A DNA stretch of 64,000 bases from Chlamydomonas sphaeroides (Eukaryota > Chlorophyta > Chlorophyceae > Chlamydomonadales > Chlamydomonadaceae). This document shows, piece by piece, positions 23,645 to 35,119 of this stretch. The translations under genes were made by a program, and so were the position numbers. Within the stretch, counting starts at the first letter, position 1. Each line of letters starts with the position of its first letter. The stretch is from contig BDDC01000182.1 of NCBI GenBank assembly GCA_001662425.1, positions 1-64,000 on the forward strand. The letters are read 5' to 3'. The notes under the pieces were generated by a model. The model saw only the letters and a program-made list of their open reading frames with translations, was not told the DNA's origin and did no database searches.

Positions 23645-24054
23645 CTGAGTGCGCCCCGGGACGCACCGGCGGTGGCTGGGCAGTGGGCCGTTGCGCGGGT
23701 TGCCACCTGGCGCTGGCTGCGGTTGGGCGCGCAGGCACCGACCGGCTCGACGCCATGCCATGTTCCAAAGTTGAGGCGCTTGTACTGCAGTATGTTGTGT
23801 ACGCCATACGGACTAGTACGGTATTGGCGGCATGGCCACCCCTGCCTTCGCAGGCCTTGGACCCCGACCACCCGCTGGAGGCGCGGAAGCGGCGGCACCG
23901 AGAGCAGCGGGCGGCGGGGCCGGGGAGGACCGAGGGCGGTGCGGAGCAGCAGGGGCAGGGGCAGGGCCGGGGATCGGCAGGGGGGCAAGGCGGCCCGGCA
24001 GCCGGGTCTGGGGCAGAAGAGGGGCCCGCAGGAGCGGCGGCAGGGTCGGGGTGA
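21669..24054 (+). CDS. SpoU/TrmJ-family RNA 2'-O-ribose methyltransferase, probably organellar, 515 aa
   Basis: SPOUT-class S-adenosylmethionine-dependent methyltransferase, closest by motif to TrmJ. Five in-phase exons: 21669-21981, 22081-22564, 22861-23294, 23464-23579, 23854-24054. Residues 1-50 are Arg-rich and lack acidic runs (GLATGRRLTDKQ ... GGRTLRRAAVSP), suggesting plastid or mitochondrial import. Motif 1 is VILVAPKHEANIGAVARAMA followed by NFDCANLTLVAPR. The middle reads GGGAAVLARAAVADSLEQAL and SSIGFTRRAG. The knot motifs are VTALVFGREESGLTEAELRL and IPTGRLQPSMNLSHAVAVVL, so the conserved Asn, Arg-Glu and Leu-Asn-Leu-Ser features are all present. The end is charged and Gly/Gln-rich. 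The RNA target (tRNA position 32 for bacterial TrmJ) cannot be told from the sequence. Confidence 0.9.
22708..22811 (-). repeat. Intronic dispersed repeat R2+R1, copy in methyltransferase intron 2
   Basis: 22708-22747 (core GCATTCCCTCTGCGCATGGC) matches the reverse complement of 49785-49828. 22781-22811 is the reverse complement of R1 (core TCTACCGCACACTGGAACAC). The two modules are separated by about 33 bp. Confidence 0.7.
23612..23644. repeat. (TGC)11 microsatellite
   Basis: Eleven perfect TGC units in intron 4 (23580-23853) of the methyltransferase gene. The run is intronic, so the polyglutamine and polyleucine frames across it are not coding. Confidence 0.9.
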
Positions 24055-25488
24055 AGGGCGAACAGGGGCTTCGGCCGAGCGTTTGCCGCACGGCTGAGCA
24101 CCCAGTGCAATGCCATGCCTTTGCAGTCTCAGGCCCTCAGCTGCCCTAGCTAGGCCTTGCCCGGCTTCTGCCGCTCCGTCTTCACCGACAGCAGCGCATC
24201 CACTCCTGCCAGCCGTTGCGACAGCGGTTATAGCAGCAGCAGCGGGGCCGCTTGCCGCACCTGCCAGGTGCCAGCACGTGCTGGATGGGGGCACTCCGCC
24301 CACGCCGCAAGGTCCCAAGGCTGATGTGCTGGGCATGAGGCACCTGCGCCCAGGCGCCTGGTACCCGGCGCAGCCCCACAACTGGCCTGCTGCGTACGCC
24401 CGTGCGCTGCAGCCGAGTCATGAATTGGTGCGGCGCGAGCTCGTGCCGTGGGAGCTCACCCCGGGCAGCGCAGCGCCTGCAAGGGCCCAATGTGAAGGAA
24501 GGTCGTCGCGCGGGCCTTTCAGGCAGACACGGCGGCAGCCGCACATGCGCCGGAGCCGGGAGGAGGGAGCGGACGCACCGCCAAGCGCGCAGGCCCCAGT
24601 CCCACAAGGAGCACCCAGGTGTGGCCCCCGGGTCTGGCGGTGCAGCGGCGCCCCCACCGGCACATGCGCCCCAGACGGCGGCCCCACCTATCCGTTGCCT
24701 GCCACACACCCCGCCCGATCGCCAGCTTGCTCGCGAGCCTGCGCACCTCCCCGGTCTGTTTCCTACCTCCCCGGTCTGTTTCCTACCTCCCCGGCGCTAC
24801 GCAATGCTCCACCTCGCTGCAAAGGAATGTCGCCACGGCGCAACAGGACAGCAACAGGCCCTCTGCACTACGCAGGTCACGGAGATGCTCCTCCCCTCAC
24901 ATAAATAACGACAAGCCACCGGCCATAACAACGCCTGCCAAGCGCCACCGGCCGTCACGTCCGCACGTACCATGCAGGAGGAGCAGTCCGCAGCAAGAGC
25001 CCCACAGGTACGCTGTGCGGCAGCGAGCGGATGTGGCCAGGAGGGACTGCCGAATGCCATCTTTGGCGCAGCCCGGGCCGCGGCGCCCCCTGACCCCAGC
25101 AGCAGCAGCCCGCTCTGCATGACCCCATCCATCTGCTGCTGCTACCCACTGCGGGCTCCAGGAGCCGCCCATCCGCAATGCACGAGTGTGTTGCCAGCGC
25201 TCCTCTGCAAAGGCAGCCCAGCACGCCCTGAGCGCAGAGCAAGCCAAGCCAAGGTCTCCCAGGCGCATCGCGGCGCCGGGCAGCACTGTGCGACCGGCGC
25301 TACGGGCCCGCGGATGCTCGTCTCAGCGGACCCCGCTGTTGTGGCCCGACCCTCGACCCCAAATAACAATCACAACAGCAGCGAGTGGGGTCCGTAGCGC
25401 CAGCACCCGGATCCGCCCTGGCCCTGCCCCGCCTTTCCTTGGCCCTCGCGGCAGCGCCGCCTCGCTGTCGCCCGCCACGTTGACACAC
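24055..25488. other. Unassigned region with a 20-bp tandem repeat
   Basis: 3' flank of the methyltransferase gene and possible 3' exons of the minus-strand gene described next. A 20-bp unit (CTCCCCGGTCTGTTTCCTAC) repeats 2.4 times at 24747-24795. Minus-strand codons near 25170-25260 (AAMRLGDLGLACSALRACWA) look protein-like but could not be joined convincingly. Confidence 0.4.
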
Positions 25489-26788
25489 CCGCAGGTGGGT
25501 GCACAGCCGCAGCAGCGCCCGGCTTTCCGACAGCGGCGCCAGCCGCTCCGCCTCGGCCCACAGGCCTGTCTGCATCTGCCTGGGCGCCTCGCTGAGCGCC
25601 GCCAGCAGCCGCCTCCCGCAGAGCGGCAGCGCCGGCCCTCCCGTGCCACAGCCGCAGCAGCGACTCCAGCCCGGCCGCGATGCGCACGACAGGCGAGTCG
25701 AACAAAGCTAGCGCACGAAGGTCCGCCCGCAGAGTCGCCCGCCCCCAGGGCGCCGGGCGCTCAGGCAGTGGCCCTAGCGGTGGCGCCCGCAACCCTGCTA
25801 GGCACCACCACGACCTCCTCCGCTGAGCCACAGCCGCCGGCGCTTGCTTCTGCCCATGGGAATTCGGCAGGGCGGTACCGCAGCTGTGCAACGCCCGGCG
25901 CCACCGCCCACCCCGGCCCTGTCGCCGGCAGTCGGAGCGCCAGCGGCCCCGCCCAGCCGCCGCCCTCGCTCACACCGCCAACCGGCCCTGGCCGCACCGC
26001 CGCCACCCTCAGCGCCAGGCGCAGGCCCTCCGCCGCCACCGCCTCTTGAGCCTCCGTTACACCAGCTGAGACGTCAGAGGACGAGCAGTCCGGCTCGTCC
26101 CTGGTCAGCCCCGGGGCCGCCACCTCAGACAGGTGAGCCGCCAGCCCTCGCGCCAAGCCCGCAGCGACGGACTTGAAGTGGGCGACGGCCGCAGGGCTGG
26201 GGCCGAGGACTGTTGGCTCCTCAACTAGCACCGGCGGCGTGACGGCGGCAGCGGTAATTCCGGCGCCGGCTGCAAGCCGTGGCGCCGGCGGCCCGCCGGC
26301 ACCACCCTTCGCGCCTAGTGCAGCGTCGGCAGCCACCACCCAGCTGGCGCAGACGGCAGCGCGGCAGCGGTGCCAGTCCCCCTGAAACACCCGTCGAATG
26401 CGTGACGCGAACGGCGAGGACGTAAGGCGAGTGGATAAACTGAAGCCATTTGCTGTCTTGCTTGCCCTCCTCGCCCCAACCGCTGTGTGCCGCAAGGCCC
26501 CACCTGCTGCCGCGCCGTCAGCACCGGCGGCGGCCCGTCCCGGTCCAGGCCCCACGCTGCAGCGGCCGGGCCCAGCAGCAGCGCCAGGGGGCGGCGCCAC
26601 ACGTGGGCCTGGGGTAGGACACAGGAGGGAGGAGGGCATAAGAGAGCAGAGCGAGAGTCGAGGCCTGCGACCATCTTCGCGTGTGGCGGGCAAGCGCTGC
26701 CCTCGTGCCCTGCCCCGCAGCGGCGCTCCCCACATCACCACGCCCATACCTCGAGCCAGCGGAGGCAGCTGTCGCCCAGGAGTGCGGC
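25489..26788 (-). CDS. Unidentified gene, 5' end lost at the contig join
   Basis: Exons with good borders and matching phase: 26788-26750 (AALLGDSCLRWLE), 26608-26504 (AHVWRRPLALLLGPAAAAW...), 26439-26391 (FIHSPYVLAVRVTHST), then a longer coding run from 26324 that includes AVAHFKSVAAGLARGLAAHL. A further exon, 25707-25489, ends in ERLAPLSESRALLRLCTHLR before a good GT donor. An overlapping frame at 25690-25630 (LALFDSPVVRIAAGLESLLR) also looks coding, so either the 25707 acceptor is wrong or a one-base frameshift (biological or assembly) lies near 25640. Exons 3' of 25489 are unresolved. The protein appears alpha-helical and Ala-rich; I recognise no family. Confidence 0.4.
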
Positions 26789-26954
26789 CTGTGGGGGCGG
26801 CACCGGCACTGGGTGGCTGGCGAGGGCGGCAGAGGCCCAGGGCTGCTAGCGAGGATGGAGGCCGACTGGGCAAGGCCCGGCCCCTCGCCGTCGCCCAGCC
26901 CCTACCAACCCACCAGCTCGCCGCCCTCTGCCTCGGGCGCCGCGGCTGAGGGCT

Positions 26955-26964
26955 NNNNNNNNNN
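26955..26964. other. Scaffold join, 10 N
   Basis: A fixed-length N run between two contigs of different base composition. Gene content on each side stops abruptly, so the real distance and even the adjacency are unknown. Confidence 0.97.
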
Positions 26965-27002
26965 TCGATCTGCATCCCCACTCTATCCAGCCCACCACCC
27001 AC

Positions 27003-30000
27003 CATCACAATGTTGCTGTACAAGGCAACCAGGTCGTCCAGGCCGTTGCCGTCCATATCCTGGGAATCAATGTCCACAAAAGCATTACAGATGTTGTCAC
27101 TCGCTGGTTCGTAAGTGAACACCGACAGAGACGCAGTGCAGGTGCGGATCGGGGTGTTGTCGCGTGCTTGAGCACGCCTTAAGTGACGCGCCCAATCCCG
27201 CGGGCTTGTGCCTGAAAGGTTTGCACGGGCATTGTTCCCGGTGTCACCTGCTGCGGCACTACTCTTATTCCCCCAATTAACGAACCTACCGCCAGCACCA
27301 GCGCCCCGGGTCGGTCCACTGATCCAAAGCTCAGCTCCTTGCTGGCCGATGCGTCCATGGAGCTCATCCAGGGAGTCGACAGCGCAGCATAGCCGACCAG
27401 CGCGCCGCTGTCAATAGCAAGATAAAAGGCATCGTATTACTCATGCACGCACGCAAGCCGCATGCACATCACGCATGGACCCCAGTACTCTCCACTCGAT
27501 GCCCTGTACGCCCCCACCCACCTGTCACTGTAGCGCAGCAGCAGCAGATCCTGAGGGGCACACACCAGCAGCGGTTGGACGAGGTGCGGTCTCAGAGGCT
27601 GATGTTCGCAGGATGTTTACTGACTGGGGACTGCCCTGATGCCACACCTGTGACGCCTTGCCGCCGCCAAGATTTCCAACGAGCATAGCGCTGTCCCCGA
27701 GACTCGGCGCGGCTGCTGCCGCCACGCCGGAGAGCCAGGGGTCGTCGCACATGCCCCGGGGCGTGGTGGCGATGGGCGTGTAGCCGTAGCACCTGAGGTT
27801 GGGTGCAAGTCCCCGGACAGGGTGGAGTGGATTGAACTTTGTTCATGCACATGGGTGCAACGGGGCGCAAGATGAAATGTTGGTCTCCAGCTCCACCAGA
27901 CGCCCCGAAACGACTCTGCACAGCCACAGCCTCAAGCACCTGATGGCGATGTTGAAGGATGGCGGGCATGATGCGATGGGTCCCTCGACAAAGCTACACG
28001 CTACTATGGACGGCCGCTCCACGACACACGACAGGTCCCTGAAGTCCAGCCGCCCGCTTGGGTTTGAGGCCGCGGGGTAGAAGGCAGCGCCTGTGGTGAT
28101 GGGGCGTGCACGTCGTGTTGACCAGCGAACACCTTGATACGCGCTGCACTGCCGCCGGCCCGTATGCACACACCTTGTTCTGCAGAAGTAGGAAAGCCGA
28201 GCTGCTTGCAAACGGTGAGCACATTTGCCTGCAAGCGAGCACACGGGAAGTAAGCAATGCGCGCAGCTGTTGGCGCGTGCTTGCAACTCGCAGAGCCCAC
28301 AGCAGGCAAACGCATGCGTGCACACGACAGGGCAAAGAGGCAAGCCGCAATGCTGCAGCATCACACACGGCCCACCATAGTAAACCCGTTGCGGCAGACA
28401 CTTCCCCATGCCCTGTTGCGGAAGACCTCTGCGGTGATGACATGTATGAGGAATGGCATCGCCCACGAAGCCATGCAGTGCGGAGGGCAGCCAAACACGC
28501 AGCAGCGTACACTACTTCAGGTGCGCCGTGCCGTGCGTGGCGGGCAACTAAGACCCCACGACCGAAACATCCCGCCACCCAGCAGGCAGCGCCCACCAAG
28601 CACGCCGTTGGACGGGTGCGGCCCGCCTGTGAGCCTGACCGAGAACTCCTGAGCACAGGTTCGGGACGGTACGTTTCACATTAGGCTGCCGACAGTGCAC
28701 TGCACGCATGCCTGCAGATCCGCTGTCGAGAACGAGTGCAGCACATCTTCATGATGCTAGGTTAGCCAGGGAGTAGCCCGCTAGCTGCCCCTTGTGACCC
28801 ACCGGCGGCGAGCACTCCACACCGATGGAGTCGGTTAGGGTGGCAATGACGGTCTGTGCAGGCGTCTCCTTGACGCAAGCAGCGATGTTGGGCTCGCTGC
28901 AGGTGGGGAAAGATGCGCGCAGGCAGGATGGGTGTTCGCCTCTCAGTTTGTGCGGGTCACCCAGGTCTGCAGTCAACCTTCAACAACGCAGCGCTTGCCT
29001 GCCATTGCAGCGAAGCCGGCTGATTATGCGTGGCCGACTTGAGCCTTGGCCCAAATTATGTCTGCTGCCGGAAAGGACGCGGGCGCCTGCCGGGACACAC
29101 GCAAAAGAGTGATGCAAGCAGTGACGGGTAGATGCCGTACATATCAATAACCTGCCTCTCAGCAATGCTAAGCACCCGGGGCGGCAAGGGCTCCATGCGT
29201 GGTGCACCCGCTGGTTTAGGTGGCAGAGCGGGGTTGCGTGTGCCGCCGTGCGGTGTGACATTGGACACACCTGACGACTCCTTGCCCAACTGGCGGCATA
29301 CCACCTCGGCCTCGCGAGCAGTGAAGCCTTCTTCGGATATGGTACCCCACCTGCATTCGAGATGGAGCCAAAGTGCCAGGCAGTACAGGCAGCCCTCATA
29401 CATGGTGACGGGTTCGGAAAGCGGAGCTTGTCCGTCGGGACTCGGGTCCCTTGCAGCGGGCGACGCATGCAGAAAGCGGATAGACCACGCCAACGAGCAA
29501 GCAGCTGATGTCCGAGACAGACCACATCCTAACTCACTCTCCGCCCATGAACACCTGCGGCGAAGTGAACGGGCGAGGAAACACCAATCAGACATTATAA
29601 AGTTGGCAATCAGGAGCGCACCGACAACCCTACAAAGTGTCACATGTGGCGGCGGCCGGCGGGCCCCACCAAGATCGCGCAGTGCGATGCAACAGCTCGC
29701 TCACCTCCACCCGGCCGATGTCGCTGACACTTGTCACGACGGCCTCCTGTGAAGGAGGCGCAGCAAGCAAGGGGCGACGTGGCAGCGTTGCTGGCAGCCG
29801 CATGCGGTGCACCGGCGGGTGCGCGGCTCGCGCTACTCATCACATCAGGATTAAGTGGTGATGACGTGATGAGGTCATCAGGTACAGGCCGACATGCAGG
29901 AGGTCACCTCACACGAGGCCCAGGACCCCAAACGTGCGTGTGCACTGCGAGTGCAAACCCACCTGGGACATAAGGCGCAGGGAGAAGTCGGCCTCCATGC

Positions 30001-32155
30001 ACCTGCCGGGACGGAGTACGGCAGGGGCCGTGCAAAGGAAACGAGCACCGAGCCGGGGGTATGTACGACAGGGACGGCGGTAAGGAATGGAGCACCAACA
30101 TCCCGCGGCAGCAAGCACGGCGTCTAGCCAGCTAGCTACGTATATATGCAAGGCATTCCTGCGAATGCGAGCGTGCCGTGCCATAGCCTGGCGTGCTTAG
30201 CCTTCTCGCACCCACCTAATGCCAACGGTGTCCAGCTTCGTGCATGCTGACACGTCGGTCGCTGTAAAGCCGGGAGATGGGGGCAACACAAAACATTCAT
30301 TTTCATGGTGGCGCAGTGCTGAGCGTGTGGTGGTGTGGTGGTACTTGTCTTGCGAGAAGCGTTAGCTGCTACGTATGCAGGAGCCCGCCGGTCCGCCCCG
30401 AGGTGCTCACAGAAGGGGCATGCGGCTAGTGAGGACTCGGTGCCGGTGCACGCAAACTGAGAGAAGCCCAGCTCCAGCGGGTCGGCGGTCAGCCATGACT
30501 CCTCGGGCGCCGCTGCCGTGTTTTCGGTCCACGGGCCCTTGAGGAAGAACTGCCAGGCCCTGGATCAGGGGCAGAATGGGGTGGGCCGGGCCGCACTCCG
30601 CTGGATGCCAGGCACCAGTCCACGCAGCAGCACTCTTGTTTCGGGCAAATTGTGCATGGGACGGGCCTTGCCTCTCTCAGGCGATCGAATCCCCGACGGT
30701 GGCGGTGGCAGGCGGTCTTAGACCCCGGATGCCCCGCCCCCTTAATCCACCCTAGGCGGCCCAGCCCCAGGGTAATCTTTTTTTTTCTTTTTCGGGCCTT
30801 GCAGGCAAGACATGCAGTACATGGGCGTGTTGTGCAGTTGTGAATTGCACGGGGCAGAGGCGTACATGGTTGAGCCATACGGGGTGGGGTCGTGCAGGGG
30901 TGCGTTGTATAGGAGGTGGGCAAGACATGTGCATAAGCCGCCGCACGGCGGCGAGCCTTGCTTACAGTGGTGGGCCAAACACGGGTCAACAGTATGTCCA
31001 ACACAGCGATAAGTCGTGCATGGGAAAGCCGGACGTGAGGTGAGGCACTCGCGGTGGAGCCGTTCAGGGGCGACGGAGCCGTACAACAGTATTGTGTGCG
31101 CCATACGTGGATGGAACGTACATGGCAGATAGAGCGTGCAGCGGCCGGCCGTGCAGGGCGGGCCACACTAGGGCGTGTCGCACATGGATGGGATGCATGG
31201 GCAGGCAGGCGGGCCATGCGCGCACACCTGTCCACAACTGAGACAACGGCAGTTGGCAGGCCCATCTGCAGACAAGAACCGGCGAGTGGGTGGCCGGTCA
31301 TCCAGTTGCACCATTTGCCCCTTCCTTAGCAACACATGCCGTGTATGCGGCGCGCACCTCGCTCGCTTGGTGCACCCGCCCCGCTGCTGTGGACGGCTAC
31401 CCCGTCTACCCGTGCCACACCGCTCAGCACTACACCCCTAGACCCTACCTCACGACACGCCACGAGGGCATCCGCCTGGTCAAACCCCTCGCTGCGGATC
31501 AGGAAGGGTATGCGCGGGGTAGTACAGTGCCAATCAAGGAAAGCGCATGGCTAGCAGCCCGCCACAACTTCACTACTCCAAATAAAGCAGACCCTGCGCT
31601 ACATTCCCCATGTAGGCAGCCAGCCGTACTGCTGAACTCAGGCGCCACTGGATGGACATGCCGTGCACAGCCGACGTGCAGCCGACGACCACGGGCACGG
31701 CCGGATCCCTGAGGAGGTGCCTCACCTGCAGACCGAGCGAGCAGCCGCAGTACCCTGTGTGATCGTGAGGCTGCCCTCGCGCAGCGGTGTGCCCAGAGTC
31801 ACACGAGCATACTCATTGCGCAGTCCAGCTGTGGGTGCGGCACGGGAAATTTGGGGTAGGCGGACAGCACGGGACGATTGAGAAGTGCGGGCCGTGCCCT
31901 CCTCGTGGGCCTTGCCCTCCTCGTGACGGAGGATGGTGGGGGTATGGTATGGCACGGCGAACAGCGTGCCTCCCCAGGCCCCTGCCTTCCCGTCAATCCC
32001 CTACTCGCAGCCCCTGCCCTGAGCTCACTTCCACCACAAGTTCATCGCAATAAGCCTAGTCGGACTAGGCGCTCACCCCTTAACTGAGCCACGGACGCCT
32101 GGGGGGACAAAGCCGCGAACATGGCGACAACCAGGACAACGGCCGCTGGCTGCAT
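27003..32155 (-). CDS. Secreted SRCR-domain protein with FG-GAP/VCBS-like repeats (3' end lost at contig join)
   Basis: Starts with a clear signal peptide in exon 32155-32077 (MQPAAVVLVVAMFAALSP, AxA-type site ASVA). SRCR 1: exon 31828-31754 (EYARVTLGTPLREGSLTIT), a segment ending 31456 (EGFDQADALVACRE), then 30559-30411 (FACTGTESSLAACPF), 30261-30216 (TDVSACTKLDTVGI) and 30002-29963; one or two short exons between 31754 and 30559 were not resolved. SRCR 2: 29746-29670 (VSDIGRVEVSELLHR), 29350-29271 (WGTISEEGFTAREAEVVCRQ), 29086-28999, 28896-28803 (SEPNIAAC ... DSIGVEC). SRCR 3: 28648-28597 (FSVRLTGGPHPSNGVL), 28428-28376 (WGSVCRNGF), 28228-28174 (ANVLTVCKQLGFPTSAEQ), 28090-27940. Then FG-GAP/VCBS-like segments: 27792-27648, 27550-27522 (DLLLLRYSD), 27407-27286, 27103-27003 (DIDSQDMDGNGLDDLVALY). 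All listed exons from 30559 down join in phase. Likely extracellular; ligand unknown. Algal SRCR proteins are a known but little-characterised class. Confidence 0.8.
30701..30770 (+). repeat. SINE-like dispersed repeat, copy 1
   Basis: Aligns with 36826-36902 over about 70 bases (shared GGTGGC-GGCAGG, GTCT, ACCC-GGA, CCGCCCCCT and ACCCTAGGCGGC). It is followed by a T-rich run at 30778-30792. It lies in an intron or 5' region of the SRCR gene. Confidence 0.6.
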
Positions 32156-34813
32156 GCGCCGGCGAGCACAAACAGCCGATATCCACCCGCCTGCATGCCA
32201 TAGGTGAAGCCAGTCACACATATGAAACCACTTCGCAGTGGTTAATAACCATCATGCGAAGTAGTGATGTGCAGGTGTGGCGACGAACGCCAGTCTGAAG
32301 GCAGAAAGCTTCTTTCCAATCATAAGCAACAGAGGTTTGAGTGACCTGGCATCTCTTTGCTAGGGTGTCGCTCGCGGCGGGCAGCAGGCAGTGCGCAGTA
32401 AGCAGCAGGGGAGGCACTGACGGCCACCTTCAGTGTTTCAGCTGTCATGCGTGGGGCATAGAGCAATTTTGCACAGCGGCTCCAGCACGACACAGCCGAG
32501 CCCGCGACAACGCGGGTTTGCCGGTTGGATACATCCTTTCAGCGTGTATGCCTCTTTATGAGCTCAGCTTAGGCGTACGTGTGGGGCGTCGGCACATACA
32601 GGCGTCATCCGTGGTACAACGCGTACCCGCGCTCGGCGCCATCGTCTTGTGCTTTGTAATGCCTCTATAAGCCATTAACATCACGGTCAAAGCGTCACGA
32701 GGCGAGCGGAAGCGCCGTTAGGGTGTGCGCATGATGCGTAGCATGTGCTCTGCTGCCGACGAGTTTGTGCTGAGGTAGCGGGCTAAGATTGAGTGCACAG
32801 TGGGCAGCGGTGCGCATGCGTGTGGCATGGAAGTCGTCAGTCCTGCGTTTGAGGCCGTTGGGCTCCAGTCGCATTCATGGTGTCCTGTGCGTCGTGGTAC
32901 TGACGAGTGCCACGGATGCCAAACACGCGCCCAGCCAACACGCGACCTGGGACGAGTTCCCACTGGTGGCGGCGGACTTGCAACCTCAGTGCAACCGAAT
33001 GCCTGAAGGCAGTTGATTGCCCGCGGCCAGGGGGCACCGGAATGCACGAGTTCAGAGCAGGGTGGTTCAGAACCCCCCGTCCAGGTTGCTGCTGTGTGTG
33101 CAAGACTGGCAGCACGGCCTGGGCCCCAACTTCACATCACACTGGGGCCACGCGTCCTTGCTCTATATGGGAGCAGGTGGCGAGGCAAGCATGCTTGCAT
33201 GGGGTATGTGATTGTGGCGCTCTGCATAGCCTTCCATCACACGCACGTGCTGGCTACGTACACCGGCTGGCTGGGGCTTCATTTGTTGGCATGGATAGCT
33301 GTATATGAATGCATGATCACACATGCAGTAACATGCAGCTACGCATGCAGTGCGCCATTGCTGTTATGTGCCCACAGCATGTGGACATGTGTGCGTAGCA
33401 CACAGGAGCACATGGGAGATGCTTGGCCCGACCTGGCTGTTCGCCCCTGGGTCCATACATGCATGTGCCTCCACTGCCTGCAACCCCTTCATTAGCGTAG
33501 ATGCTCCGCTGGCTGGTTGCCTTGTGCAGTCCTGGCCGATGCCTTCCAACAACAACAGGATGCGGATTGCGTGGCGGTTAGCACGTGCTGGCTGGGGCAG
33601 GCCTGCGGGACGTCACACGCACACTTGACCAGCGCGTTTTTTTTAAAACCATCGGCTTCTCTCGACTCAGGCTCCACGCATGCACCAAGCTTAAGTCGTG
33701 ACACCGATGTTCACGGCACGCTGGGCGGTTATGCGAATTGGAAGTCGTGCACTCGAACGAGTTCCATGTGCGGTTGCTTGTCACGGCCTGCCTGCGAGAA
33801 GGAGCTGCGTCGCCGGTACATTCGCAGGAGTTTCATGAGCACTACCACGCTTACAGATGGACAAGGTCGACGCCATTAAAGCATTGGCCGGCGTGCGGAG
33901 GGTTTGTCGGCTCGGGCGAGCTCGTTCGCTCGTGACGAATGAAGCCCACAGATGAGAGGAAATGAGCGTCAAGCTGGCAGCACTGACGTAAATTCAATCA
34001 GATGCATGTAGATCTTGGCGGCGCCCCAGCAGGGTCGCGGCACATGTGGGCTTCGCGTCGCACTATGAGGCAGGAGGGACCAGGAGGGACCTCCTGGGAT
34101 GGACGACGTGCCCCCGCTACCCCCGCCGCCACCAAACGAACCCAAAGTTGCTGCTAGTTCAGTTGCCCGCTGTTTCCCTTTCCCTGGCGTGGTGTATGGG
34201 GCAGCGGCAGGGCAGCACCTAGACGTCCGGCCCAACAAAGGATGTACGGCACGTGTTACTGAACACAACATGCCTCCCTGAGAGCCGCTGGCATGAACAC
34301 ACGTGGCGACAGGCAGGGGTGGGCTCTTTGGGTCGAACGGGTTGCCGACGGCATGAGGCGGTGTGCGGCGGCGGGTGGCGCTGCCGGGTGTCCACTCCAT
34401 GCGACAGCTTGTGACAGGAAGCGAAGATTCGTACCCTCCTGACCAGCACAGGGCGCAGGCCAGTCAATCAGGGGGAAGCAGTCCGGCCTGGGGGATGTAG
34501 CGTCTACTGCCTTGAGGCCCCCCGGGCTTGCACACTGTCCCCTCCCGGTCGACCGGGGCTCACCCGTGCCGCGCCACGCTGACGAGCCGTGCTACACGAA
34601 GGTGCTTTGGGGCCGGCGAACCTGCAAATCCCTGATGTTGGCTGCTCCAAGCAAGGGCCTGTGCAACGCGACTTCACAGCCCCCTTGTGCGGCCACGACC
34701 TGGACCGCGTCACCTTGTTATTTTAGGGGTTCCCTCAATCTTTGCCCGGCGGGCTGTGTTGTGCGTCCCAGTGCGCTGACACGTGACACGCTGCATCATG
34801 ACTTCTCCTGACC

Positions 34814-34862
34814 AATCTGTGGAATGGGGTTGGCGCTGCGCGCCAACCCCATTCCACAGATT
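34814..34862. repeat. Perfect inverted repeat (23-bp arms, 3-nt loop)
   Basis: Arm 34814-34836 and arm 34840-34862 are exact reverse complements (AATCTGTGGAATGGGGTTGG...) around the loop TGC. The match stops sharply on the next base outward on both sides. Confidence 0.95.
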
Positions 34863-35063
34863 CGGTTCCCGTTGCGTTGTGTTGGGCTGGGATGTCGTGG
34901 CCCCGCGCCAGTAGCGGCCAACGGACCCCCTCGACATGTTTGGCTGGATAACGCGCCGTTACGCGCTCAGGTATGCCGCACAGCCGCAGTCCTGTCTTCG
35001 GCCTTGTGGCCTGCCTGCCGTCACCTTTCATCCCAGACTACGCAGGAGATATCAATGAATTCA

Positions 35064-35119
35064 CGTTTTCGCAGGTTACAGATATTCCTTCTTTGACTTC
35101 GATCTAGCTTATCATAAAC
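35064..35119 (+). repeat. 56-bp dispersed repeat, copy 2
   Basis: Same orientation as 18481-18536, with four substitutions. Only the 56 bases are shared. Confidence 0.85.

Noticed and set aside
23584..24381. Polyglutamine- or polyleucine-type frames on the TGC repeat
   Set aside because: The repeat lies in intron 4 of the methyltransferase gene.
30489..31301. 270-codon minus-strand frame with Pro/Thr/Cys-rich imperfect repeats
   Set aside because: It overlaps SRCR-gene introns and repeat copies; composition and lack of domains suggest chance.
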